Assembly (NCBI RefSeq): GCF_047338595.1
Contig: NZ_JBLFBO010000001.1
Span: forward strand, 248,001-312,000
DNA length: 64,000 bases
DNA from: Nitrospira_D sp019636945
Lineage (GTDB): Bacteria > Nitrospirota > Nitrospiria > Nitrospirales > Nitrospiraceae
Direction of reading: 5' to 3'
The stretch's first letter is position 1, and each line of letters begins with the position of its first letter. A program made the translations under genes and the position numbers. Under the pieces are notes generated by a model. It worked only from the letters and a program-made list of their open reading frames with translations. It was not told the DNA's origin and searched no databases. This document shows positions 24,183-32,883 of the stretch, one piece after another.

Positions 24183-25487
24183 CTAGGAGTGGGTCACAAT
24201 CCCTGCCGGTGTTTCCTGATAAGGACACCGCTGCAGTCGGATGTGGTCTTCGTATTCGTGACGGAACAACTTCAAACTGCTCTGCACCAGAACCGACGCA
24301 CCGGTGACAAGCGTGCAGTAGCCAGTGCCTTTGACGAAGCCACAGAGTTGCAACATACTGTCGAGGTCTTTTTGAGTACCCTGTCCGGATTCAATCTTGG
24401 TCATCAGAATGGCCAGGTTGTTCGTACCCATACGGCACGGCGGGCACTGCCCGCAGCTCTCATTCTTGAAAAAATTCGAAAAATGCAGTGTCTTCGCCAC
24501 CATACACGTCGCATCGTCGACGACGATCATCCCGGCTGACCCTAGCCCAGTCCCCGCCTTCTTCAGTGAATCGAAGTCCATCGTGAGATCGAGCTGATCC
24601 ACCGTCACCATCGGGAAGGCCGGCCCACCCGGGAAAACAGCCTTAATCTTGCGACCACCAGGTACTCCGCCACCACACTCTTCGACCATTTCACGGATGG
24701 TCACGCCCATCGGCATCTCATACACACCGGGTCGATTCACCGATCCACTCAACGAAAACATCATCGTCCCGGGACACTTCTCCGTCCCAATCTGGGTAAA
24801 CCACCCGGCGCCTTTGTGCAGAATCCGCGGAATGTTGCACAGGGTCTCAACGTTATTGACGAGAGTCGGTTTACCATAGAGGCCGAAGTCGGTCGGATAA
24901 AACGGAGGCTTCTGTCGCGGCATCGCGGGACGACCCTGCATCGATTCCAACATCGCCGTTTCTTCACCTGCCACGTAGCTGCCATGACCATCAAAGAGTT
25001 CCAACTCGATATCGACGCCGCTGCCCAGGACGTTCTTCCCCAAGAATCCATGTGCCTTTGCTTGGGCGATGGCTTTCTTCAGATTCTGCTGTTCCTCATG
25101 GTACTCATGGTTCACGTAGATGAAGGACGCTTTTGCTTGCACCGTGAAGGAAGCGATCAAGCAACCTTCGATCAGTTGATGGGGCAACGTTTTCAATAAA
25201 TACCGATCCTTAAACGTGCCCGGCTCATGTTCGCCGGCATTGCACACGAAATAGCGTTCCTTCACCCGGTGATTAAGGACTTTGTCCCACTTGATCCCTG
25301 TCGGAAATCCTGCGCCACCCCGTCCACGAAGCCCTGATTTTTTCAGCTCATCAATGACTTGAGCCGCGTTCAATTCCTTCACGCACCGCTTCCAGGCTTC
25401 ATAGCCGCCGACTTTGAGATACCCCTCGATCTCCCAAGGAGCTCCCTCAATCTGTTGAACAAGGCGAGGTTCTGTAAGCGTGGACAT
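24183..25487 (-). CDS. nuoF: NADH-quinone oxidoreductase subunit F (NuoF)-like, stand-alone
   Basis: NuoF carries the NADH/FMN site and one 4Fe-4S cluster. The Gly-rich FMN/NAD motif GLRGRGGAGFPTG, the NADH loop CNAGEHEPGTFKDR, FDGHGSYVAGEETAMLES and the cluster ligands in ESCGQCPPCRMG plus LCGFVKGTG are all present. NuoE and NuoG are not next to it; the only partner is the 2Fe-2S ferredoxin. It could serve as a diaphorase/NADH:ferredoxin module or supply a complex I encoded elsewhere. The ATG at 25487 starts the conserved region; the frame is open to 25553. Confidence 0.88.
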   Translation of the reverse strand: MSTLTEPRLVQQIEGAPWEIEGYLKVGGYEAWKRCVKELNAAQVIDELKKSGLRGRGGAGFPTGIKWDKVLNHRVKERYFVCNAGEHEPGTFKDRYLLKTLPHQLIEGCLIASFTVQAKASFIYVNHEYHEEQQNLKKAIAQAKAHGFLGKNVLGSGVDIELELFDGHGSYVAGEETAMLESMQGRPAMPRQKPPFYPTDFGLYGKPTLVNNVETLCNIPRILHKGAGWFTQIGTEKCPGTMMFSLSGSVNRPGVYEMPMGVTIREMVEECGGGVPGGRKIKAVFPGGPAFPMVTVDQLDLTMDFDSLKKAGTGLGSAGMIVVDDATCMVAKTLHFSNFFKNESCGQCPPCRMGTNNLAILMTKIESGQGTQKDLDSMLQLCGFVKGTGYCTLVTGASVLVQSSLKLFRHEYEDHIRLQRCPYQETPAGIVTHS

Positions 25488-25662
25488 AGCTATCCGCTCT
25501 GAATTCTTCAAGGTTGAGCGGGTACTATACGGTTCTGCCTCTTCTTCCGTCAAGGCAACCAGTCACAAATGGGCCTGAATCTCAAACAGTTAGGCCTAGG
25601 AGGCCTAGTCAAAGCCTAGGCATGGAGGGGCAGGAGATAGGAGAAGGAGAGTGATGGAAACC

Positions 25663-25693
25663 GTGGCCGGAGGGGTACCCCCCTTCCGGCCAC
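25663..25693. terminator. Strong hairpin between nuoF and the membrane protein
   Basis: GTGGCCGGA-GGGG and CCCC-TCCGGCCAC form a long GC-rich stem (25663-25693) with a TA-containing loop, just after the stop of the minus-strand membrane gene. The following minus-strand run is only GTTTCC, so termination may be incomplete. Nearby (25590-25622) there are repeated CCTAGG units. Confidence 0.6.
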
Positions 25694-25705
25694 GCATCAA
25701 ATTTT

Positions 25706-26293
25706 CTATCTGAAATGGCTACCGGCCCCCATGAAGAACAGCATGGGAATCGAGAGCATGAAATTCACGCGGGAAGCGAGCAAGGCGGTTCTCCCCCACT
25801 GTGCCATCTCGGGCGGCGCCGGGGTTCCCTGCGCAGCTGCAGTGACGGCAGCAATGATCTTCTTCTGGTTCGGCCAGATAATGCCATGAACATTGCCCAT
25901 CATGATGATGCCGAGCAACCCACCGATGGCCAAAGCCACCGCTCCTGTTCCACCCTTGTGATACATATGCCCATACAATAACACCCCGGCCAGCACGGTC
26001 ACGGTGGCCCCATGCCGAAACCAATTGAGCGCTGCCGGCATCAGCTTCGGAATCACGATGTTCTTGGTCGGCCCATCCAGGCTTTTCAAGAACGAGGCAT
26101 TGATCAGGTTGAAGAAATACAGGAGCCCGATCCAGGTAATCCCAGCCAGGAAATGCACCCAGCGAAGGATCATCTGACCCCAGTCCGCCTCGCCCGCGCC
26201 AATGCCGGCTAATCCCAGATATATCATGATCAAGACGACGGTGAGGGCAAATCCCACTCCCATCGTCTGCATCGGATCTTCAAGAAATTTCAT
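25706..26293 (-). CDS. Urate-oxidase-N-terminal-like membrane protein, four TM
   Basis: The sequence RWVHFLAGITWIGLLYFFNL followed by INASFLKSL is the hallmark of the Urate_ox_N/PuuD membrane domain. Hydrophobic segments are at about 12-32, 45-65, 95-120 and 122-145, with a further one near the C-terminus (175-190). The soluble cytochrome domain of bacterial PuuD is absent, so this is the membrane part alone. Conserved His residues (WVHFLAG, RHGATVTV, HMYHKGG, NVHGI) could bind heme. Proteins of this form in nitrite oxidisers have no assigned role. Confidence 0.75.
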   Translation of the reverse strand: MKFLEDPMQTMGVGFALTVVLIMIYLGLAGIGAGEADWGQMILRWVHFLAGITWIGLLYFFNLINASFLKSLDGPTKNIVIPKLMPAALNWFRHGATVTVLAGVLLYGHMYHKGGTGAVALAIGGLLGIIMMGNVHGIIWPNQKKIIAAVTAAAQGTPAPPEMAQWGRTALLASRVNFMLSIPMLFFMGAGSHFR

Positions 26294-26408
26294 AACTCCC
26301 CTCTCTTAAAAAACGGTTGATGGCCTAGGCCGTTGTCTGTACGACAGCTTTTCTCTGAATGTCAAGCCGCTACGTCGATCGAATCGGTCGTGAGTCACTT
26401 GTCATTGG

Positions 26409-26463
26409 TCACTGGTGAAAGACTCGTTCTCTTGCTAATGACAGATGACGATTGACCAGTGAC
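26409..26463. repeat. Inverted repeat GTCACTGGT/ACCAGTGAC
   Basis: GTCACTGGT and ACCAGTGAC flank a spacer of about 35 bases just downstream of mdh (stop at 26468). Similar 'ACTGACCGATGACCATTGG' text occurs after purA at about 15553-15571. No T run is visible. It may be a weak transcript end or part of a dispersed spacer repeat. Confidence 0.3.
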
Positions 26464-26467
26464 TGTC

Positions 26468-27409
26468 CTATCCCATCAGTCGATCGACTGTGCTGCAGAG
26501 TTCTCGCACGGCATTGGCTGACGTATCCAATGCCGCTCGTTCATCACTGGTCAGGTCATACTCCATAATCTGTTCGGCACCCCCACATCCGATCTTCACC
26601 GGAACACCGACGATGACGTTCTTCAGCCCATACTCGCCCTCGCACAGCACCGCACAAGGCATGACCCGCTTTTCATCCTTGTGGATCGCCTCCACCATGG
26701 AGACGGCTGAGGCCGACGGAGCATAGAACGCACTCCCTGTTTTCAAGAGACCGACGATTTCTGCTCCGCCATCGCGTGTCCGCTTCACAATGGCATCCAA
26801 TTTTTCTTTCGACATGAGTTCCGACACCGGTCGTCCCTTCACCGTGGTATATCGCGGCAGCGGCACCATCGTATCCCCATGTCCTCCTAAGACCATCGCC
26901 TCGACCTCAGTCGACGGTACGTTCAGTTCTTCGGCGATAAACGTGCGCATTCTCGCCGAGTCCAGCACACCTGCCATCCCGATGATTTTCGATTTGGGAA
27001 GACCGCTGACACGAAGCGCCATGTGCACCATGGCGTCCAATGGATTGGTGACCAGGATCAGGATAATGTTCGGCGAGCGAGACACCAGTTCCGTGACGAC
27101 GGACTTCACGATTTTCGCGTTCGTCGCCAATAATTCGTCGCGACTCATACCCGGCTTCCGTGGAATGCCGGACGTAATCACGGCAATCGACGATCCCGCT
27201 GTCATGGCATAGTCCTTGGTGCCGACAACCCGGGTGTCGTAACCGCACACTGGCCCAGCTTGAGAAAGATCGAGCGCCTTGCCTTGCGCCATGCCTTCAT
27301 TGATATCGACAAGGACCACGTCATAGAGATTCTTCTCAGCCAACCGCTGCGCCGTCGTCCCACCGACGTTTCCTGCCCCTACCACTGTGATTTTCGGTCG
27401 TGCCATCAT
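26468..27409 (-). CDS. mdh: Malate dehydrogenase (LDH-like type)
   Basis: NAD-binding motif ITVVGAGNVGGTTAQRL, substrate loop with SGIPRKPGMSRDELL, DSARMRTF and catalytic GGHGDTMVPLPRY are present in order. The Arg in the IPRKPGM loop marks malate rather than lactate specificity. It interconverts malate and oxaloacetate in the (reductive) TCA cycle. I take the ATG at 27409 behind GAGGTGGGA; 27406 is equally possible. It lies downstream of the 135-residue and vWA genes on the same strand. Confidence 0.93.
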   Translation of the reverse strand: MMARPKITVVGAGNVGGTTAQRLAEKNLYDVVLVDINEGMAQGKALDLSQAGPVCGYDTRVVGTKDYAMTAGSSIAVITSGIPRKPGMSRDELLATNAKIVKSVVTELVSRSPNIILILVTNPLDAMVHMALRVSGLPKSKIIGMAGVLDSARMRTFIAEELNVPSTEVEAMVLGGHGDTMVPLPRYTTVKGRPVSELMSKEKLDAIVKRTRDGGAEIVGLLKTGSAFYAPSASAVSMVEAIHKDEKRVMPCAVLCEGEYGLKNVIVGVPVKIGCGGAEQIMEYDLTSDERAALDTSANAVRELCSTVDRLMG

Positions 27410-27478
27410 TCCCACCTCGTAAAACGTGATTCGTGAGGCGTGAAGCGTAACGTCCCCTTACCCCTCACTCCTGACTGT

Positions 27479-27886
27479 TCACGCGTGTTCATGTTCAGTC
27501 CACCCTGCAACTTTGAAGTTGATCGTACACACGAAATTTTCGTCATCATAGAAGTTGACCTTGATCTTCTTTTTCCCATAGGTGTTTGCCAGAAACACCT
27601 CCGGATTGTCCACGAGGGCCTGAAAGCTGCCCGGGGGATACTCACCGAGATCATGAAAGACCACGATCATGCCTTCTTTGACTTCTTGTAAGACCTTCAC
27701 CCGACAACGAGGATATACCTCCCAGAATTTTGCTTCGATCATGTCCTTCGTCGGCTCAGGACGATCCTCGCCGGGCTTCACGACTTGCCCGAACTTGGCC
27801 AGGCGTCGGACATAGGGATACTGATGCCCCGTGAAAAGTTTATACAGCCAGGCAGGGACCGCTGGTTTTCCTGTCGAATTGGTCAT
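27479..27886 (-). CDS. Unknown protein between mdh and the vWA gene, 135 aa
   Basis: The protein has a basic N-terminus (WLYKLFTGHQYPYVRRLAKF), then a beta-rich body with VKVLQEVKEGMIVVFHDL and KIKVNFYDDENFVCTINFKV, and a C-terminal His (HEHA). I recognise no family. It starts 14 bases after the vWA-protein stop, so the two are very probably co-transcribed, and it may be a partner of that protein. Conserved Trp/His/Asp in the body hint at a binding function. Confidence 0.6.
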   Translation of the reverse strand: MTNSTGKPAVPAWLYKLFTGHQYPYVRRLAKFGQVVKPGEDRPEPTKDMIEAKFWEVYPRCRVKVLQEVKEGMIVVFHDLGEYPPGSFQALVDNPEVFLANTYGKKKIKVNFYDDENFVCTINFKVAGWTEHEHA

Positions 27887-27899
27887 GTTGTCAATGGGG

Positions 27900-30893
27900 C
27901 TATGCCGTCAATTGCCTGTACATACGCGGCAATCTGGTTGGCAACGTCTCGACGCGGTCGATGACGCAGTACCGCGTCTCATCATACAGCGGGCGCACAT
28001 AGCTCTCCGCTTCCCGGTCGATCGTCACGCAAAATGTCTCGATTCCCTGTCGCTTGGCCTCGCGGAGCGCCGCTTTCGTATCCTCCAGCGAATAGTCATC
28101 CCGATAGTGATCATCCAACGGTCTTCCGTCACTCAGCATCACCAGGAGGCGGTGCTTCGTATCACGGGTCGACAGCTTCGTCATGGCATGACGAATTGCG
28201 GTGCCGTCGCGATTTTGGTGCCGAGGAGCCAGACCACCAAGCCGACGTGCCGTCGCCGCTCCCAGTCGATCATCAAAGTCCTTGATCGTCAGAAATTCGA
28301 CCTTCGCTCGTCCTTGACCCGAGTACGCATAGAGTCCGTACTGATCCCCGACCGCCTCCAACGCTTCACAAAGCAGCACCAGCGCTTCCTTCTCGACGTC
28401 GATCACCCGCCGACCGGTTCCGAGGTGTTGACTTGTGGATCCGCTGATATCGATTAGGAAGGCGACTGCCACATCCCTCTCTCGTTTGTCATGGTGTATA
28501 TACACTCGGTCGTCGCCTTCCATGCCCGCCTGCTGTTCCGCTGTTCGTCGGACGACTGCATCGAGATCCACCTCTTCTCCATCCGGTCGCCCCGCAACAC
28601 GGCGATAGGCCGGAGCACGCAGCCCTTCAAAAAACCGGCGGAGCAGTTTGACCGTACTCTGCCGGGCCGCCAACGTCTCCGTCACGAATTCGTCGGACCC
28701 GAGATCTGCCGGTCGTTCCACCACGCGACACCAATTCATCCGATAGTCCTCGATCCGATAGTCCCATTCAGAATAGAGGATGGCGTGTTCGTCATCGGAC
28801 GGCTGCCTCGACTGCGGAGTGAGTTCAAGGGTGAGGCATTCTTCCACAATGGACGGCAGGGAGCGTGCCTCTTGGAGTAGTTCTCCACTCTTCGATACGG
28901 GTCTCGCGCTCGGAACATCTCGTCTGGCAGGGCCATCCGCTGGGGCCTGGGACTGGTGCGGTTGTTTCTCCGATGGCTCCGAACTCCACCTGACGAACTC
29001 CGGGTTCATCGCGCCACGATAGGCCACCTCGGTCACCGAGCGGTATTGGTCCTCCGCTCCATTCGATTGCGCCTGGGCCGCTGTGGTCTCCTCCGGTTGC
29101 TCACGTTCCTCTCCCTGTATCATCTCACCGCGAGCCGCCAACAGTTCCTCGAGCCGCACGTAGACAGCATCAACCACACGTATCGCCTGCTCGGCCGTCG
29201 CTGTAGTCATGAGAGCCGGCTGACACAGATTCCACAGAATGGAAACCTCTTCCTTGACCGCTTTGGGCACGACGGAATCTTCAGCTTCACCGAGCGACAG
29301 CCTTAACAGGCAATCGACCACGAGCTCCTTCGGCGTCACCCCTTGCGCCGGATCACGCGGGGTAACGGACTCAGACGCGAAACGAGCAAGGTCGCATCGG
29401 AGTCCCGGATACTCCGTTTGCAGCAAGACTTCGACCCTCGCATCCTCCAGCACAACCCAGAGATCCCGCACCAGTGTGGGGTTCGGGTACAGCTGAAACA
29501 GATCAGCTAGGGTGTCTGGCCTCGCCCTATCGGATCGACCGTATCGATGCCGCACGGTCTCGACAAGATCGGTGAAGGACTCCAGCTTGAGTTGATACGT
29601 GCCGAACTCTATGTGGCCGGCTTCATGTGCCGCCATCATGAGATACAGGCGCTCGTTCTCCTCGGCCGTTGGATAGCGGCGAAGCAACGCCGGCAAGGAA
29701 ATGACTTGCCCATTTTCGCTGACCGTTGCACGGGCAGGAGTCGTGACCGAATCCGGCAGTGCGGCTACCGTCACGTCCGCCCCGCAGAGTCCCTGGACAA
29801 ATAACGTCAGGCGCCGCGCGACCTGCCGAAACGGTACTCCGCTCAACGCTGCTTCGACAGAAGAGAGCGCTTCTTGAGACTCAACGGAAAAATATGCCAG
29901 CGCTCCGTCCGGGCTGTAGGCCAACACTTCCATTCCAGCCTTGAACCAATTCTCGAATCGTGACAGTGCATCTGGAATATTTCCGATGAGTGCAACCAAC
30001 TCCGGAGCCCGCTGGAGATATTTGAGTGCCGCTGCCGCATGTTTTTCGGCCAGTAAGGAACCATACTGCAGCACTCGGACCCTCCATTCGACGGAGGGCA
30101 GCCCTCGTAGCAGAGGAGGCGACGCAGCCAGCCATTGCATGCTCACCTCCGGCGACTCTTCGGTCAACAACCGGCACAGAGACACGACCTTCGCACGAAC
30201 CGCTGAGTCTTCGATCTCTCCCAGAATCGTCGGGCTGGTCCTGAGAAATTCGATGGTCGCCACATAGTCCGGTTTTCCAAGACTGTTCGGCACGATCAGC
30301 CTCAAACCTACCTCCGCCCAGCTTCGCACCGTATCAAGAGGCAGGATGGAAACCAGCTTCCCGATGTGCCGAACAAACTCCAGTCCGACGACCACGTTGA
30401 TCTGGGTAAGTTCCGCGGCGATTTCCAGCCAGGGTCGGAGGTCTGTCACGGGAACGTCGGACAGGATCTGCGGAGCCTGACGCATGTATTCGAGTGCCAC
30501 GTTCGGATCTTGCTCGGCGATCTCCAGCCCGATGGTCAAGACCTCAGTACGGACATCGCCGGAATCGATCAGCCCGAGGACCAAAGGGCTTTCCTTGAAA
30601 TATTTCAGTGCGGACGCGCCGGATGACTCCGTCAAAGCAATACCAAGGTCCAGCCACAATATGATCTGTGAAAGCCCGGCCCTTCTGTCCAGTTCCGGAA
30701 GTGCTCCCACCGCCGCACAGGCTGCTTTCTCAGACAGTTCAGAGAGTTCGTCCAACAACATGAGGACCTGTGCGGACAGATCTAGCTTGCCGGTCTCCTG
30801 GGCCAGGCGCGTCACGAGAGTCTCCGCGATCGTCGGACTCAACTCAGACACCAGCCGGTCTCGCAACAATTGTCGACTCGCCACGTCCGTCAT
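27900..30893 (-). CDS. NorD/CbbO-like vWA protein with N-terminal helical repeats
   Basis: The N-terminal third (about 80-360) has at least six repeats of an A(L/I)xY(L/F/M)...P motif (ALKYFKESPLVL, ALEYMRQAPQIL, TIEFLRTSPTIL, MQWLAASPPLL, ALKYLQRAPELV), a likely alpha-solenoid. An HExxH motif (AAHEAGHIEFG) occurs near residue 423, as in NorD/CbbO proteins. The C-terminal vWA domain (about 805-997) has the MIDAS DISGS at about 815, with later Thr (DGTAIRH) and Asp (LSDGRPLDD). Related proteins pair with MoxR/NorQ AAA+ ATPases to activate metal enzymes; none is in the window. Its client is unknown. Confidence 0.8.
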   Translation of the reverse strand: MTDVASRQLLRDRLVSELSPTIAETLVTRLAQETGKLDLSAQVLMLLDELSELSEKAACAAVGALPELDRRAGLSQIILWLDLGIALTESSGASALKYFKESPLVLGLIDSGDVRTEVLTIGLEIAEQDPNVALEYMRQAPQILSDVPVTDLRPWLEIAAELTQINVVVGLEFVRHIGKLVSILPLDTVRSWAEVGLRLIVPNSLGKPDYVATIEFLRTSPTILGEIEDSAVRAKVVSLCRLLTEESPEVSMQWLAASPPLLRGLPSVEWRVRVLQYGSLLAEKHAAAALKYLQRAPELVALIGNIPDALSRFENWFKAGMEVLAYSPDGALAYFSVESQEALSSVEAALSGVPFRQVARRLTLFVQGLCGADVTVAALPDSVTTPARATVSENGQVISLPALLRRYPTAEENERLYLMMAAHEAGHIEFGTYQLKLESFTDLVETVRHRYGRSDRARPDTLADLFQLYPNPTLVRDLWVVLEDARVEVLLQTEYPGLRCDLARFASESVTPRDPAQGVTPKELVVDCLLRLSLGEAEDSVVPKAVKEEVSILWNLCQPALMTTATAEQAIRVVDAVYVRLEELLAARGEMIQGEEREQPEETTAAQAQSNGAEDQYRSVTEVAYRGAMNPEFVRWSSEPSEKQPHQSQAPADGPARRDVPSARPVSKSGELLQEARSLPSIVEECLTLELTPQSRQPSDDEHAILYSEWDYRIEDYRMNWCRVVERPADLGSDEFVTETLAARQSTVKLLRRFFEGLRAPAYRRVAGRPDGEEVDLDAVVRRTAEQQAGMEGDDRVYIHHDKRERDVAVAFLIDISGSTSQHLGTGRRVIDVEKEALVLLCEALEAVGDQYGLYAYSGQGRAKVEFLTIKDFDDRLGAATARRLGGLAPRHQNRDGTAIRHAMTKLSTRDTKHRLLVMLSDGRPLDDHYRDDYSLEDTKAALREAKRQGIETFCVTIDREAESYVRPLYDETRYCVIDRVETLPTRLPRMYRQLTA

Positions 30894-30993
30894 GATTGAT
30901 TACCGAAATCAGCGTGAAGGGACGGATTGTAAAGGAGCGAATTATCCTTGTAAACTAGCGGTTCCGCCCCTTGTAGCCCTGAGGAGGAGATCC

Positions 30994-31434
30994 ATGGCTG
31001 AACCGACAGAGGAAAGCCTCGAGAAAATCAGGAAGTTCATCGCGGGTTTTGCCGAGAAAAGTGGAACGGCGATGCACCCGAATGCTGCGGTGACGGACGC
31101 GGTCGTCAAGGGATTGGCGTCTCATATCGATGAACTGGGGAAACCGCTCTGTCCATGCAACTTCTACAAGGACAAAGAAGCGGAAGCCAAGCTCCGCCGC
31201 TGGATCTGCGCGTGCGACGAAATGCAGATCTACAAATACTGTCACTGCCTCCTGTTTGTGCGGGAAGATGGGATGCCGATTACCGAATATTTGCCGGAGG
31301 GTCATGAAGGTCGAGAGGTGTACGGGCTGATCACCGATCCGACTCCCGACAAAGGTCGTGCCCTCAAGCACAAGGCGGTTCCGGTTCTCACTTCCCAGGA
31401 CGAATCAGCCACGGCGTCGGCGTCCTCAACATGA
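30994..31434 (+). CDS. Ferredoxin:thioredoxin reductase catalytic subunit-like
   Basis: The cysteine pattern PLCPCNFYKD...WICACDEM...YCHCLLF follows the FTR catalytic chain (CPC, CxC, CHC), which binds a 4Fe-4S cluster and a redox-active disulfide to pass electrons from ferredoxin to thioredoxin. The middle pair here is CAC instead of CPC. GAGGAGGAG precedes the ATG at 30994; the frame continues upstream to 30484 but that region is antisense to the vWA gene and has no domain. Its last 4 bases overlap the next gene (ATGA). No FTR variable chain is seen. Confidence 0.85.
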   Translation: MAEPTEESLEKIRKFIAGFAEKSGTAMHPNAAVTDAVVKGLASHIDELGKPLCPCNFYKDKEAEAKLRRWICACDEMQIYKYCHCLLFVREDGMPITEYLPEGHEGREVYGLITDPTPDKGRALKHKAVPVLTSQDESATASASST

Positions 31435-32048
31435 CACGGCGTCATGGTGATGTTAGGTGCTGGCTTGCCTGCTTCTTTCTGATGAGCTGCTCTCTCGTGG
31501 CTCCAGCACAGGCCGCTGCGCCGCCTCCGCCAAATCCATCGGCCTTCAATGAGAAAGAACTGTTCGCCTATAAGGCCAAAGGCCATGGAAGCGCAGCAGG
31601 ACAGGTATTTTTGCGGGCCGTTTCAGGCAAAGCCGTAACTCAAGCCGGCGCGTCGATCGTGTTAATTCCCATCTCATCCTATACTCGCGCGTGGTTCGAC
31701 AAGCAGGTCAGGGAAAGCGCGTGCCCTTCAAAGGGTGGACCGTCGTCCACTGAGGCCGCTACGGCTCAGAGCTCGGTCGTCGAGTGCCTTCGGACGGTCA
31801 TGGACCAATTGCTGACCGACAAGCGCTTGCTTCCCTATCTCCGTGTGACACGCGCCAACCCGACCGGTCACTTCTGGTTCACAAAAGTTCCCGCAGGCCG
31901 CTATTACGTGGTCAGTCTGCTCGAAGGCAGTGGTGGCGCTCATCAAGATGAGCGAGCGGTGGGGATCGCCTGGTTGACCCTTGAGCTTGATGCTGATGAA
32001 AAGGCGACAAACCTGGTGGTCACCGATTGCAAAAGCAGCCTCTGCTAA
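31431..32048 (+). CDS. Secreted hypothetical protein with prealbumin-like beta fold, 205 aa
   Basis: A signal peptide (CWLACFFLMSCSLVAPAQA) is followed by a Pro/Ala-rich linker and a beta-rich domain with GQVFLRAVSGKAVTQAG, ASIVLIPIS, FTKVPAGRYYVVSLLEG and TLELDADEKATNLVV, reminiscent of small transthyretin/CarboxypepD_reg-like domains. LMSC could also serve as a lipobox. Cys residues at the end (DCKSSLC) may form a disulfide. It is translationally coupled to the reductase gene. Confidence 0.65.
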   Translation: MTRRHGDVRCWLACFFLMSCSLVAPAQAAAPPPPNPSAFNEKELFAYKAKGHGSAAGQVFLRAVSGKAVTQAGASIVLIPISSYTRAWFDKQVRESACPSKGGPSSTEAATAQSSVVECLRTVMDQLLTDKRLLPYLRVTRANPTGHFWFTKVPAGRYYVVSLLEGSGGAHQDERAVGIAWLTLELDADEKATNLVVTDCKSSLC

Positions 32049-32199
32049 GCGACCGCCTCTTAGACGGTGCACGTCGTGAAGCAGCGTTCGCATCTCGTGG
32101 GTACGAACCACCTGAGCTCTCTCAGCGGGGGAGCGACGGATGTGGCCCAGCGGCACTTACTGTAGAAGCGCTCCTGAACCATAGAACTAAAGGGCGGCG

Positions 32200-32883
32200 A
32201 TGAGAATTCTGCTGGTTGAAGATGATACGGATCTGGCTCAGTTCATCCGAAAAGGATTGAAAGAAGAGCAGTACGCCGTCGATGTCGCCAACGACGGCGA
32301 AGCGGGCTTGGCCCTGGCGTTGGACAACCCCTACGATCTTGTGATTCTCGACATCATGCTGCCTAAGTTGGACGGCCTGACTGTCTGCCGACGCATCCGT
32401 GACAAGGGTATCTCCACCCCCGTGCTTCTGTTGACGGCACGCAACACAGTTGAAACCAAGGTGTCAGGTTTTGATACGGGTGCCGATCAGTTTCTGGAGA
32501 AACCGTTCGCATTCGTGGAATTGCTCGCTCGGGTTCGGGCCCTCTTGCGACGGGGCAGCTCCCAACAACTTGCCCATCTTCAGGCCGCCGATCTTCGATT
32601 AGATCCGGCTGCCCACCGTGTCTGGCGCGCCGGCCACGAAATTGCGCTCACGAACAAGGAGTATTCGCTTCTTGAGTTTCTGCTGCGGAACAAAAATCGC
32701 GTGCTCACTCGAACAGCGATTATCGAACATGTGTGGGATATCAGTTACGACCCAATGACGAATATCGTCGACGCCCATATCCGCGCCCTCCGTGCCAAGA
32801 TTGATCGAGATTATTCCCCTCCCTTGATCGCGACGGTTCGCGGCGCCGGATACATGCTCGAAGAGCCGGACGCCTCCGCATGA
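32200..32883 (+). CDS. OmpR-family response regulator
   Basis: The receiver domain has acidic pocket E7/D8/D9, phosphorylatable Asp51 (VILDIML), Thr79 and Lys101 (LEKPF). A C-terminal winged helix follows at about 130-225 (ALTNKEYSLLEFLLRN, VWDISYDPMTNIVDAHI, IATVRGAGYML). It should bind DNA when phosphorylated by the kinase that follows. The genes overlap by ATGA. The closest functional analogues (CusR-type) respond to metal or envelope stress; the signal here is unknown. Confidence 0.92.
   Translation: MRILLVEDDTDLAQFIRKGLKEEQYAVDVANDGEAGLALALDNPYDLVILDIMLPKLDGLTVCRRIRDKGISTPVLLLTARNTVETKVSGFDTGADQFLEKPFAFVELLARVRALLRRGSSQQLAHLQAADLRLDPAAHRVWRAGHEIALTNKEYSLLEFLLRNKNRVLTRTAIIEHVWDISYDPMTNIVDAHIRALRAKIDRDYSPPLIATVRGAGYMLEEPDASA

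Noticed and set aside
30484..30993. N-terminal extension of the FTR-like protein
   Set aside because: The extension is antisense to the vWA gene; the start at 30994 has GAGGAGGAG upstream and begins the domain.
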